The translations under genes were made by a program, and so were the position numbers. This document shows, piece by piece, positions 20,779 to 29,333 of a DNA stretch of 64,000 bases (position 1 is its first letter; every line of letters starts with the position of its first letter). Source of the DNA: Christiangramia fulva (lineage in GTDB: Bacteria > Bacteroidota > Bacteroidia > Flavobacteriales > Flavobacteriaceae). The notes under the pieces were generated by a model. The model made no database searches and had not been told where the DNA came from. It worked only from the letters and a program-made list of their open reading frames with translations. Location of the stretch: assembly GCF_003024155.1 (NCBI RefSeq), contig NZ_CP028136.1, positions 744,001 through 808,000 of the forward strand, written 5' to 3'.

Positions 20779-21102
20779 ATGGCACTGGACGGCAAACATA
20801 CATTTGGCAGCATTGGCGACATTCGGGTTAGTTTTATCGAAAAAAAGATCGATAAAAGCCGAAAGGATTTCCTTAAGAATTTACTTGAACATAATGGTTT
20901 AGAGGTGATCGTGGAAGAGGAAAAACGAAAAAGCGAAGAAGAACCTCAGCTTTACACAGTAGGAGTTACCGATATCACTTTTAATCCGGTGGTGGCGGTT
21001 TTTGAACGAAAGCTGAAGACTTTCGATGGCCATAAAGTCAATCCGGAATACTGGAACCAGGAAAGTGAAAATACAGCTCCTCAATACTGGGATAAGAAAT
21101 AA
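20779..21102 (+). CDS. small protein of unknown function, last gene of the kor-nuo operon
   Basis: 107 aa, soluble, charged, no signal peptide and no cysteines. Visible elements are a beta-rich start (GSIGDIRVSFIEKKIDKSRK), an acidic-basic middle (EEEKRKSEEEP), a second beta stretch (YTVGVTDITFNPVVAVFERKL) and a Trp/Tyr-rich tail (PEYWNQ, PQYWDKK). It starts 6 nt after nuoN and is followed by a strong terminator, so it belongs to the operon. I do not recognise the family. An assembly or accessory factor of the 11-subunit complex is one possibility. Confidence 0.8.
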   Translation: MALDGKHTFGSIGDIRVSFIEKKIDKSRKDFLKNLLEHNGLEVIVEEEKRKSEEEPQLYTVGVTDITFNPVVAVFERKLKTFDGHKVNPEYWNQESENTAPQYWDKK

Positions 21103-21140
21103 AGATTCTCTTTTGGTCGATTCCTGTGTTTGCAGGAGAA

Positions 21141-21171
21141 AGCCCTGCAGTTTGTTCTGCAGGGCTTTTGT
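21141..21171 (+). terminator. rho-independent terminator of the kor-nuo operon
   Basis: Perfect 10-bp stem AGCCCTGCAG / CTGCAGGGCT with a 6-nt loop (TTTGTT), followed by TTTTGT. It closes the 13-kb operon 38 nt after its last stop codon. Confidence 0.9.
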
Positions 21172-21207
21172 ACTTTTGAATAAATAATGCTAAAATCTTA
21201 TCTCTTT

Positions 21208-22221
21208 ATGTCTATAAAAAAACCTCTTTTTTCTGTTCTGGAATTAGCTTCCGTAGGAGTAGGTTCTACCCCTGCCGAAGTTTTTAAGAACAGCCTTGAT
21301 CTTGCCCAAAAAGCTGAAAAAGAAGGTTATCACCGCTTCTGGCTGGCAGAGCACCACAATATGAAGAGCATCGCCAGTTCAGCCACCGCAGTATTAATTG
21401 GCCATATCGCCGGCGGAACAGAAAAGATAAGAGTAGGCTCCGGCGGAATTATGCTCCCTAACCATTCGCCCCTTATTGTGGCTGAGCAATTCGGCACCCT
21501 GGGTTCGCTCTATCCCGGTCGTATTGATCTGGGCCTGGGTCGAGCTCCCGGAACAGATCAGGTAACCGCTCATGCTATTCGTTCTGACAGGATGCAGGCG
21601 GTATATCATTTTCCGGAAGAAGTAAAACAAATTCAAAAATATTTTTCCGCTGAAAATGCACGGGCCAAGGTCAGGGCTACGGTTGCCGAAGGCGTTGAAG
21701 TTCCTCTATACATTCTCGGGTCCAGTACCGACAGTGCCCATCTTGCAGCCCGCCTGGGATTGCCCTATGCTTTCGCCAGTCACTTTGCACCGGCACAACT
21801 TTTTGAAGCCCTTAATATTTACTACAATGAATTTGAAGCTTCTGCCCAACTCCAGCAGCCTTACAGCATAGCCTGTATCAATGTCATTGCCGCGGAATCT
21901 AACACCGAAGCTGAAAAACTTTCCACTACTCTCATCCGACTTATGCTTGGCGTGATGACCGGAAATATTGATTATATGCAACCTCCCATTGAAATGACAG
22001 AGCAGCTTAGACAAATCTCACAGGATCCTGCCTTTCAACGAATGCTGAAGTATGCCTTTATTGGAGGCAAAGAAAAGGTAAAACAAAAAACAGAAGAATT
22101 CCTTCAGAAAACCGGTGTTAATGAAATCATGGTGGCTTCGCATATTTACGATCACCGGGACCGGGTAAATTCATATAGGATATTTTCAGAAGTTATGAAG
22201 GAGATTCAGGCTGAGAAATAG
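21208..22221 (+). CDS. LLM-class (luciferase-like) flavin-dependent monooxygenase, MsnO8-like
   Basis: 337 aa from the ATG at 21208 (an in-frame ATG at 21187 would add 7 residues). A TIM-barrel flavoprotein of the bacterial luciferase superfamily. FSVLELASVGVGSTPAE, WLAEHHNMKSIASSATAVL and GSGGIMLPNHSPLIVAEQFG followed by PGRIDLGLGRAPGTDQVTAHAIRSD are the conserved blocks of the single-component MsnO8-like group. The substrate is unknown. It is monocistronic, between the nuo terminator and the DUF2231 gene. Confidence 0.88.
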   Translation: MSIKKPLFSVLELASVGVGSTPAEVFKNSLDLAQKAEKEGYHRFWLAEHHNMKSIASSATAVLIGHIAGGTEKIRVGSGGIMLPNHSPLIVAEQFGTLGSLYPGRIDLGLGRAPGTDQVTAHAIRSDRMQAVYHFPEEVKQIQKYFSAENARAKVRATVAEGVEVPLYILGSSTDSAHLAARLGLPYAFASHFAPAQLFEALNIYYNEFEASAQLQQPYSIACINVIAAESNTEAEKLSTTLIRLMLGVMTGNIDYMQPPIEMTEQLRQISQDPAFQRMLKYAFIGGKEKVKQKTEEFLQKTGVNEIMVASHIYDHRDRVNSYRIFSEVMKEIQAEK

Positions 22222-22420
22222 CTATTCCTAAAAATATTTCAACATAAATGGCCAAATTTTGTTGTTATAATATATACAAGCTTCCGAAGAAAAAAATGAA
22301 GCTGGTGCCTGCGTAATTGATTTCCTTTCCCGCTCTTATTTTAAGCCAATCTTAAGGAGCTGCTAATCATATTAATAGAGTATTCAAATACTTTTATTTT
22401 GAATTTAAAAATTAAGAATA

Positions 22421-22882
22421 ATGACAGCAGCACACCTTCACGCAATGATAATTCATTTCCCCATCGCACTATTGATGGCGGGTTTTTTATCTGAAATCAT
22501 TGCATTGTTTTACAACAGAGAACTCTTTAGAAAGATAGCATTTTACCTACTACTTATCGGTGCAGTTGGAGCCATTGCAGCCTATATTAGTGGCAGCTAT
22601 GCCGCGGAAGGTATCGAAACCGGCAGGTTAGCTGAAGCCATCGAAAATCATGAGGAAGCAGCGCTTATTATGCTTTGGATTGCGATGATCACCGTGGTTT
22701 ATCGTGCGATTTTACTATTCATAAAATACGATCGTCCCTGGACAAAATGGCTAGGTATTCTCTTTTTTGCAGCATTAATTGGTTCCATCATCAACACAGG
22801 CAACAAAGGGGGTTCGCTGGTTTATGAACACGGCGCTGGCCTGGAGCTGAAATTACCTGAATTTAACGAAAAAGTACAGTAA
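22421..22882 (+). CDS. DUF2231-type four-helix membrane protein
   Basis: 153 aa with four predicted membrane helices. The start HLHAMIIHFPIALLMAGFL, with paired His residues entering helix 1, and the later ENHEEAALIMLWIAM match the DUF2231 group, in which His residues may bind heme or metal. It is followed after 37 nt by the rubrerythrin lipoprotein, so the two probably form an operon. A role in membrane redox or oxygen response is plausible but not shown. Confidence 0.72.
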   Translation: MTAAHLHAMIIHFPIALLMAGFLSEIIALFYNRELFRKIAFYLLLIGAVGAIAAYISGSYAAEGIETGRLAEAIENHEEAALIMLWIAMITVVYRAILLFIKYDRPWTKWLGILFFAALIGSIINTGNKGGSLVYEHGAGLELKLPEFNEKVQ

Positions 22883-22919
22883 CATCAAGGGTAGAACAGC
22901 CCTGCAAAAATTTCTAATT

Positions 22920-23648
22920 ATGAAGAAAAGAATAAAAATAAACCTTGCGCTTCTTGTATTCCTAGGCCTGCTTGTGCAATCTTGTCAAGACCATTCCAGG
23001 AAAATAGAACTTCGTGATACCACGATACAAAACAAAGCTCTTCCAGACAAATCTAAGGCAGCAACTGTGAATATTGAGAATAAAAAACTTGATCCTACAG
23101 GTAAAGCAGCCAAAGATCTCCAGGATGCTTATAAAGGGGAAAGAACTGCGATAGCAAAATATGAAGCTTTCAGTAAAAAAGCCGAGGAAGAAGGATACCA
23201 CGATATTGCGCTTCTTTTTAAGACAGTCTCTATGGCCGAGACAGTTCACGCAGGCAACCACCAAACCATAATGGAAATGGAAGGCATCAAAGTGCCAAAT
23301 GTTATACCCGAATACCCTCTTAAAGATACCAGGGAGAATCTAAAGAATGCTATTGGCGGTGAGAGCTATGAGGCCAAATCTATGTACCCTGGCTTTATCA
23401 AAGATGCTAACGAAGCTGGAAATTACATGGCTCAAATGAGCTTTACTTACGCATATAATGTGGAAAAGAAGCACAGAGATTTTTATAAAGCTGCTTTGGC
23501 CGATCTGGAAACCAACCATTTGAATTCCCTTGCGAAGGTGTATTACGTTTGCCCTGTTTGCGGAAACACCTATGCCCGCAATGCTCCCAAACGCTGCGAG
23601 ATCACGCTTGCAAATTCTGACACCTTTACAAAAATTGACGAATTATAG
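22920..23648 (+). CDS. Rubrerythrin-like lipoprotein with incomplete rubredoxin site
   Basis: 242 aa. An N-terminal signal ends in a lipobox (LLVQSC, Cys22), so it is exported and lipid-anchored, unlike cytoplasmic rubrerythrins. The diiron ligands are visible in ERTAIAKYEAF, MAETVHAGNH and the second helix pair with NVEKKHRDFY. The C-terminal rubredoxin-like motif is CPVCGNTYARNAPKRCEIT: the expected fourth ligand (C-x2-C) is Thr, so a normal Fe(SCys)4 centre cannot form. It probably acts as a peroxidase or oxygen scavenger in the periplasm or outer membrane. Hairpin terminator follows. Confidence 0.88.
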   Translation: MKKRIKINLALLVFLGLLVQSCQDHSRKIELRDTTIQNKALPDKSKAATVNIENKKLDPTGKAAKDLQDAYKGERTAIAKYEAFSKKAEEEGYHDIALLFKTVSMAETVHAGNHQTIMEMEGIKVPNVIPEYPLKDTRENLKNAIGGESYEAKSMYPGFIKDANEAGNYMAQMSFTYAYNVEKKHRDFYKAALADLETNHLNSLAKVYYVCPVCGNTYARNAPKRCEITLANSDTFTKIDEL

Positions 23649-23673
23649 AGTAGTTGTTGGTTAAGATTGATTA

Positions 23674-23711
23674 GCCATAGCTCTGATACTGTACCCGGAG
23701 CTTTGGCTTTT
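23674..23711. terminator. bidirectional terminator between rubrerythrin and cupredoxin gene A
   Basis: Stem GCCATAGCTC / GAGCTTTGGC (10 bp with one mismatch, 23674-23683 with 23698-23707), loop of 14 nt, followed by TTTT on the plus strand. It sits between converging genes. Confidence 0.65.
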
Positions 23712-24956
23712 CTATTTTACAATGATCTGCTGAACTTCTCCATTTCTCATATGATCGAATTTATCATCTTCATCTGTCTGGAAGCAAGTTATACCATAGG
23801 TACCCGGCCTTAAATTCAATCTTATTTTTTTACTATCCTTAAAATTTGCGTAATATCCAAGGGTAGGATTCTCTTTGCTAAATTCTTTATGAGCTTTATA
23901 CATTTCATATTCTTCTTTTTTGAATTTCAGATAATCCTGTATCGTTTCACCGGGTTCAAGCCGAAAGATCTGTACAAAATGTGAATCATCTTTAGTGGAA
24001 AGATTAAATTGCTTCGGTCCGGCACTGAGTGTATGGGGCACTTCAATAGAATTATCAATCACTTTTACTTCCACTGCTTTTCTTTCAGCAGGATTATCGT
24101 TAAAAACAATATTTCCATTTTCAGGAATCGTGAATTTTTTAAACATTCCTATCGCGGAATATTCATGTGATAGAAACGCATGATCTCCAGGTTCAAAATC
24201 GACTGTTACATAGCTTTTTTTGTCTACCTTTTTTTGTTCAGCACCTCCTTCAAACAAAGTCTGGGAAGGTTCCATTAAATGATCGAAGAATTTAAGAGTA
24301 GCGGCAATAGTAGAAGTATCGTTTAGTTTGGCAAGATGCATATCAAATCTGTCCCCACCCATATGCGTCACCTCAACGGTTTGCCTGCCTTTTTGCAGCT
24401 GGCCATCTGCTTTGATCACATACTTTTCTAAAGACAGCTTTAAATCGGCGACTGGTCTTTCGGCTCCCGAATCTTCGTTTGTTACCTTAAAATATTTATA
24501 CATTCCTAAATCTGCATGCGGTACACCTTCTTTGGTTCTGGTATTGCATACAATACCGTATGTCCCCGGTTCTATCTGGATGGTATATTGGCTTTGCTGG
24601 CCGGGAGCATGAAATCCGGGACCTCCTATTAAAGTTATATCTCCTTTTATATATTTTTCAAATATTTCATTGCTGGGATTAGCCATAAATTTAAGAACCC
24701 CTTCTTCGGTAACATTGTCTGGGAATTTATACATCTGAGCAAAATGCATTTCGTGGCCCATATTTTCAAATTTAAAAGTAACCCAACCCGATTTTATTTC
24801 TTTGGGCATTTGAAAAGCATAATCGATGGCCTTAATATTTACTATATAAGGAAAAGGCTTTTCTATTTGAGTTGTCTGTGCTTTCAGACTCGCCTGGCCA
24901 AAAGGAAAAGTTAGGATCGTTAAAAGAAGTGAAATTTTAATTTTAGTGTATTTCAT
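23712..24956 (-). CDS. secreted triple cupredoxin-domain protein A
   Basis: 414 aa from the ATG at 24956; the frame is open upstream, but the signal peptide (MKYTKIKISLLLTILTF, cleavage near AQT) fits this start. Three cupredoxin-like units follow, roughly residues 30-155, 165-275 and 285-414, each ending in a strand like 'EPGtY...C/S....GM..F.v'. Domain 1 keeps a possible type-1 copper site: His in GHEMHF, then Cys-x9-His-x4-Met (CNTRTKEGVPHADLGM). Domain 2 has Ser in place of the Cys. Domain 3 keeps Cys and His only. There are no HxH trinuclear motifs, so it is not a multicopper oxidase. It is closest to copy C. Confidence 0.8.
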   Translation of the reverse strand: MKYTKIKISLLLTILTFPFGQASLKAQTTQIEKPFPYIVNIKAIDYAFQMPKEIKSGWVTFKFENMGHEMHFAQMYKFPDNVTEEGVLKFMANPSNEIFEKYIKGDITLIGGPGFHAPGQQSQYTIQIEPGTYGIVCNTRTKEGVPHADLGMYKYFKVTNEDSGAERPVADLKLSLEKYVIKADGQLQKGRQTVEVTHMGGDRFDMHLAKLNDTSTIAATLKFFDHLMEPSQTLFEGGAEQKKVDKKSYVTVDFEPGDHAFLSHEYSAIGMFKKFTIPENGNIVFNDNPAERKAVEVKVIDNSIEVPHTLSAGPKQFNLSTKDDSHFVQIFRLEPGETIQDYLKFKKEEYEMYKAHKEFSKENPTLGYYANFKDSKKIRLNLRPGTYGITCFQTDEDDKFDHMRNGEVQQIIVK

Positions 24957-25025
24957 AATAATTGATTGGTTGAGGTAATACTTACAAGTTGGCACGCTCT
25001 CATTAAGTAAAGTCCCTTTTCGAAA

Positions 25026-26278
25026 CTATTCAACATGAAATTCTGCTAATCCGCCGTTCAAAACATGAAGATCCTCCCCTGTTTTGTCATAGCAAGTCAG
25101 TATTTAATTACCGGGTAACAACCTGCCAACAGTAATAGACTGATCCTGCTTTCCGGCAGCCGATGGGAATTTACCAACTCTTAAGTGATGATGAGTTTCT
25201 AAAGGCGGAGGCCCTGAATATTTCTTTTCCACAACTGCAGTTTTAATCCAGTTATAAACATCCTCCTTGGTTTTACCCTCCTTAAGTTTTGCTAAACCTA
25301 TCCGATGAGCTGTTGTATCACTTAAATGAATGTTGAAGGTGGTTTTTCCTGAGGATAGTTTTTTTGGACCCTTGATACCTGAAGAATCAAGATTAAAAGT
25401 GACCTCTTGAATGACTGGTTCTTGCGAGGGATTTTTAGTAATGTGGAATTTATCATCCTGAGTAATTTCAAAACCCTCGTACATTCCCCACTTCCCATAT
25501 TCATCAGATCCCCACATATAGTTTCCGGGTTCTAAATCAACAGTAAAATAAGAGATATTGCCCTCTTCAGTACCTCCAAGGAAATTAGCCAGGGTGGGAT
25601 CAGTAAGATCTTCAAAATAGTCAAGCATGGCCTTCATCGTAGATTCATCTTCCAGCTTAACAAGATGAACATCAAATTTGCCTTCTTTACCATCAATGCG
25701 GACCGTTTGCCTGCCCTTATGTAAATCTCCTTTAGTTTTGAGGTGATAAGCATCCAGGTCTATCTGCATGTCCGATTCTGGTGGTGAATCATTGCCTACC
25801 TCTTCAGTGACGCGGAAGTAACGCATCATTCCAAGATTGGCATGTAATTTATCATCTTTGGTTCGTAGAAAACAGGCGACCTCGTAGTTTCCCGGCTCAA
25901 GATACGTGGTATAAGAACTGGATTCGCCGGGGCTGTGTAAGCCAGGGCCTCCGGAATGTGCCGCTTCTTCTGGAAATTCGCCGGCTGCACGTATCGAGTC
26001 AAATTCTGAACGGCTGATATCATTTTTAAGCCGGGCAATCCTTGCCACGTGGGTTTTGGTACCTGCATTTGTAAAATGAAAGGTCACCCAGCCAGATTTT
26101 ATGGAATCAGGCATTGAAAAGCATAATCTATAGCCTTTATCTCTACGACATCACGAGGGTCGTTCTGAGTTTTTTCCATCGCTTCGCGATCATCATTCTC
26201 TGAATTATTTTTACAGGCTGAAACTAAGCTGAGAGCTATAAAGAGGAATGAAAAAATCAGTGATTTATAATTTTTCAT
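25026..26278 (-). pseudogene. triple cupredoxin-domain lipoprotein B, broken
   Basis: The original gene begins at the ATG at 26278 with a lipoprotein signal (lipobox LVSAC). The frame reads into AIDYAFQ and then shifts: the paralogues have CAAATG where this copy has CAATG (near 26112-26116), a one-base loss that ends the frame at 26099-26101. The rest is open as a 336-aa frame from 26114 to 25104. There an in-frame TAA replaces the Tyr codon after LLPGN, and beyond it the expected tail (TCYDKTGEDLHVLNGGLAEF) runs to a TAG at 25026-25028. The domain 1 copper motif (C-x9-H-x4-M) is still intact. Two independent lesions make it a pseudogene rather than a sequencing slip. Confidence 0.85.
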
Positions 26279-26316
26279 AATGAAATGTATTGGATTAAAA
26301 ACTTTGGAAGAGGTGC

Positions 26317-27555
26317 TTATTTTACCTCAAAGCTGGCCAGTTCCCCGTCGGAAATATGGTAATGATCATCTGGATTTACATGGTCACAAAAAACCACATA
26401 TGTTCCCGGTTTTAAGTTTAAATTTATTTCAGGGGTTTCCTGGAAGTATATTTTATAACCAGTACGCGGATTTTCAGGATTTTTATCATTTCTGCTACGA
26501 GTCATTTCTTTAATATATTCTTTATAATCCTCGAAATCTTTATCATTTTCCAGCCGGCCAATGGCAATCTCATGATCCTCGTTGGTAGCATCATTAAGAA
26601 TGAATTTCATCGGTCCTGCCTTGAGGGTGTTGGGTACTTTAATAGAATTATCCATCACTTTCACTTCAACCTCTCTCCTGTTTTCAGGTGTATCATGTAA
26701 AGCAATTTGATCATTTTGAGGAACAGAAAATTTCTTATACATCCCCAAAGCGGAATATTCATGAGAAAGAAACGCATAATCTCCAGGTTCAAAATCGACG
26801 GTTACATAGCTCTTTTTGTCCACCTCTTTTTGTTCAGCACCTCCTTCAAACAAAGTCTGGGAAGGTTCCCTTAAATGGTCAAAAAATTCAATCGTGTTGG
26901 CAATAGTAGAAGTATCGTTTAGTTTGGCAAGATGTACATCGAAGCTGTCTCCACCGGCATGCGTAACCTCTATGGTTTGCCTGCCTTTTTGCAACTGACC
27001 GTCTGCTTTAATCACATAGGGTTCTAAGGAAAGTTTCAGATCGGCGACTGGTCTTTCGGCTCCCGAATCTTCCTTTGTTACCTTAAAATATTTATACATC
27101 CCCAGACTGCGATGAGGCACTCCCTCTTTCGTTCTGGTATTGCAAATAATCCCATAATTCCCAGGTTCAAGATTTATGGTATATTCACTTTCCTGACCCG
27201 GCGCATGAAAACCAGGACCCCCAACAGCTACTGGAGGTTCCTTTATGTATTTTTCAAAAGTTTCTTTTTTGGGATCAGCCGAAAATTTAAGAAAGTCCTC
27301 TTCGGTGACCCCGTCCTTGAATTTGAGCATCATTGCAAAATGCATTTCGTGGCCCATATTTTCAAATTTAAAAGTAACCCAGCCCGACTTTATCTCGTTG
27401 GGCATTTGAAAAGCATAATCTATGGCCTTAATATTTACCATATAAGGGGAAGGCTTTTCTATATGAGTTGTCTGTGCTTTAAGCTTATTTATAGTAAATG
27501 GCCCGGAAATGAGGATCAAAAAAAGTAGGAAAATTTTATTTCTGATAATTTTCAT
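26317..27555 (-). CDS. secreted triple cupredoxin-domain protein C
   Basis: 412 aa from the ATG at 27555. Signal peptide MKIIRNKIFLLFLILISG, cleavage near KAQT. It has the same three-unit plan as A and very similar sequence through domains 1 and 2. Domain 1 has GHEMHF and CNTRTKEGVPHRSLGM (Cys-x9-His-x4-Met). Domain 3 ends YVVFCDHVNPDDHYH, with Cys and His but no Met. It is the first gene of the minus-strand operon C-B-A. A 24-bp element at 27632-27656 lies about 75 nt upstream of its ATG. Function unknown; periplasmic or surface copper or electron carrier is an inference. Confidence 0.8.
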   Translation of the reverse strand: MKIIRNKIFLLFLILISGPFTINKLKAQTTHIEKPSPYMVNIKAIDYAFQMPNEIKSGWVTFKFENMGHEMHFAMMLKFKDGVTEEDFLKFSADPKKETFEKYIKEPPVAVGGPGFHAPGQESEYTINLEPGNYGIICNTRTKEGVPHRSLGMYKYFKVTKEDSGAERPVADLKLSLEPYVIKADGQLQKGRQTIEVTHAGGDSFDVHLAKLNDTSTIANTIEFFDHLREPSQTLFEGGAEQKEVDKKSYVTVDFEPGDYAFLSHEYSALGMYKKFSVPQNDQIALHDTPENRREVEVKVMDNSIKVPNTLKAGPMKFILNDATNEDHEIAIGRLENDKDFEDYKEYIKEMTRSRNDKNPENPRTGYKIYFQETPEINLNLKPGTYVVFCDHVNPDDHYHISDGELASFEVK

Positions 27556-27631
27556 AATGAAATTGATTAGTTGGTTAATTGTCAATTATTTATAAGTAAT
27601 TGATTATTCAGGCTATAAACAAAACTTCACT

Positions 27632-27656
27632 AAAAAAAGGGGAAAAATCCCCCCTT
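27632..27656. promoter_or_regulatory. 24-bp element shared by the two cupredoxin operons, copy 1
   Basis: An A-run, GGGG, A5, T, C6, TT: a dyad GGGGA-AAA-TCCCC with flanking purine/pyrimidine tracts. An identical 24-mer occurs at 37611-37634 and I saw no other copy. Both lie upstream of minus-strand operons encoding cupredoxin-like proteins. Either an operator or a small hairpin. Confidence 0.6.
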
Positions 27657-27930
27657 GAATGTTTTAAAGAATTAACCTCTCCTTTACGGTTAGGAATGCG
27701 TGATTGACTTCTGAAATATTTTTCTGAAAAAAAGACCTGGAGAAAATATTTCCAGCATTGCATAAGACGATTTACCTCTGTTAAATTCCAAAAAAAAGGC
27801 TTAAAAGAAATTAGAATGAAACGCGAGAGAATAACCGGTTTTCCTTCGGTTCGCTAAGTTCGATTTTAAGGTTTTTTCCTGCCTTTATTTTGCGAGGATC
27901 AAAATATTCCCAAACTTATTAGAAAGCTAC

Positions 27931-27960
27931 TTTCCTACTTTTAGTTTTACCATATATTTG
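27931..27960 (+). promoter_or_regulatory. candidate promoter of the CLC gene
   Basis: -7 element TATATTTG (27953-27960, exact TAnnTTTG) with TTTC 18 nt upstream (27931-27934) as a near-match -33 element. It lies 47 nt before the ATG at 28008. Confidence 0.5.
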
Positions 27961-28007
27961 CGGTTAGCTGAAATTTAAACACCTCTTGATCTACTGCCTC
28001 AAATAGA

Positions 28008-29291
28008 ATGAAAAGGAAGAAAGTGATTTATAAAAGTTACGGCGGACTCATTCTTTATGCTCTTTTTGTGGGTTTAGCCGCTACTTTTTTAGCGCAAAGC
28101 CTAAAATATTTCACGGCTGTGGTAGAGGAGCAATTCCTGGAATTTCTTAAGGATTGGCCGTGGTTCTACTTCTTTTTCCCATCGATTGGGATCAGTCTGA
28201 TATTTCTCACACGCAAGTATTTTTTTAAGGGAAAAAAGAACAAGGGTATAAAAGAGATCTTTCAAACATTTAGGCGCAGGAAAAATCAGTTGCCTCCATA
28301 CAAGATCTCCTCTCACTACCTTAATGGATTCCTGACGGTTATTTTTGGGGGTTCTACAGGAATTGAAGTTTCCACGGTAGTCGCAACTGCTGCTATAGGA
28401 AATTCAACACATCGCAAAAGTAAAGCCGCTCAGGCGTACAAAACTGAACTGATTTGTGCCGGTGTCGCTGCGGGTATCGCTACGCTTTTTGGCAGCCCCA
28501 TAGCCGGTTTCCTGTTTGCGGTGGAAGTGATTTCTCACAAATTCACAAAAACAATAATAATCAGTTGTTCCTCTTCCGTACTGGTTTCGTGGCTTTACAT
28601 CCACTTCTTTAATGGGGAAAGGCTTTTCGACCTTTCCGTTATTAACTGGAAAATGGAGGCACTTCCCTTTATGATCATCTTAAGCCTGCTCGCCGGATTG
28701 CTTGCTGTTTATTTTACCAAAATAGTGCTTTTTATCAAACAGAAATTTGGCAGCCAGGACAAGTTGGTACGCGCCAATCTTATGGCACTGGCGGTGGGAG
28801 CTACCTTATATTTTCTTCCGGAACTCTATGGAGACAGCTATCACGCTATTCCCAATTTACTGGAAAAACTTGCCAGCGAACCTTTTTCCGCAGGTATAGC
28901 GGCACTCCTGCTGGCACTGGTGATCCTAAAACCTTTGGTCGCTTCGGTTACGCTCGCGGCAGGCGGAGACGGGGGTGTTTTTGCGCCAAGTATTGTTGCC
29001 GGTTCTTTCCTGGGAATGTTGGTAGCGGTTACCTCTAATTATTATCTCGGGACCGATCTCATAGTGCTGAATTTTGCCTTGCTGGGAGGAGCTGCCATGT
29101 TGAGTGCAGCCATTCACGCCCCGCTTACAGCATTATTCCTAACCTGCAGTATCGTCAACGGCGGATTCATCCTTTTTGTTCCCATTCTCCTTGCCACTTT
29201 TATTGCAAAATATCTCGCCAAATGGATGTGCAGTTATACGGTGTACAGCTTCCGAAGCAAAAAAGCACATTTAGATACCCCGGCGGCTTGA
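28008..29291 (+). CDS. CLC-family chloride channel/transporter
   Basis: 427 aa, about 10-12 membrane helices. Conserved CLC blocks: NGFLTVIFGGSTGIEVSTV (the GREGP region, keeping the gating Glu but losing Arg and Pro), GSPIAGFLFAVEV, and GGDGGVFAPSIVAGSFLGML with HAPLTALFL. The usual GSGIP selectivity motif is replaced by KNKGIKEI, so the ion-binding Ser is missing. No C-terminal CBS domains. It stands alone on the plus strand between minus-strand operons. Anion identity is uncertain. Confidence 0.88.
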   Translation: MKRKKVIYKSYGGLILYALFVGLAATFLAQSLKYFTAVVEEQFLEFLKDWPWFYFFFPSIGISLIFLTRKYFFKGKKNKGIKEIFQTFRRRKNQLPPYKISSHYLNGFLTVIFGGSTGIEVSTVVATAAIGNSTHRKSKAAQAYKTELICAGVAAGIATLFGSPIAGFLFAVEVISHKFTKTIIISCSSSVLVSWLYIHFFNGERLFDLSVINWKMEALPFMIILSLLAGLLAVYFTKIVLFIKQKFGSQDKLVRANLMALAVGATLYFLPELYGDSYHAIPNLLEKLASEPFSAGIAALLLALVILKPLVASVTLAAGGDGGVFAPSIVAGSFLGMLVAVTSNYYLGTDLIVLNFALLGGAAMLSAAIHAPLTALFLTCSIVNGGFILFVPILLATFIAKYLAKWMCSYTVYSFRSKKAHLDTPAA

Positions 29292-29333
29292 TTAGTTAAT
29301 TTTCTGCGGAAAAATGACTTTTTTACCAGCTTA

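Larger units (their letters stand above)
27556..28007. other. intergenic region between cupredoxin operon C-B-A and the CLC gene
   Basis: 452 bases between divergent genes. It holds the 24-bp element at 27632-27656 (near the cupredoxin side) and a promoter-like element for the CLC gene at 27931-27960. I see no further gene, RNA or repeat in the middle 270 bases. Confidence 0.6.
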
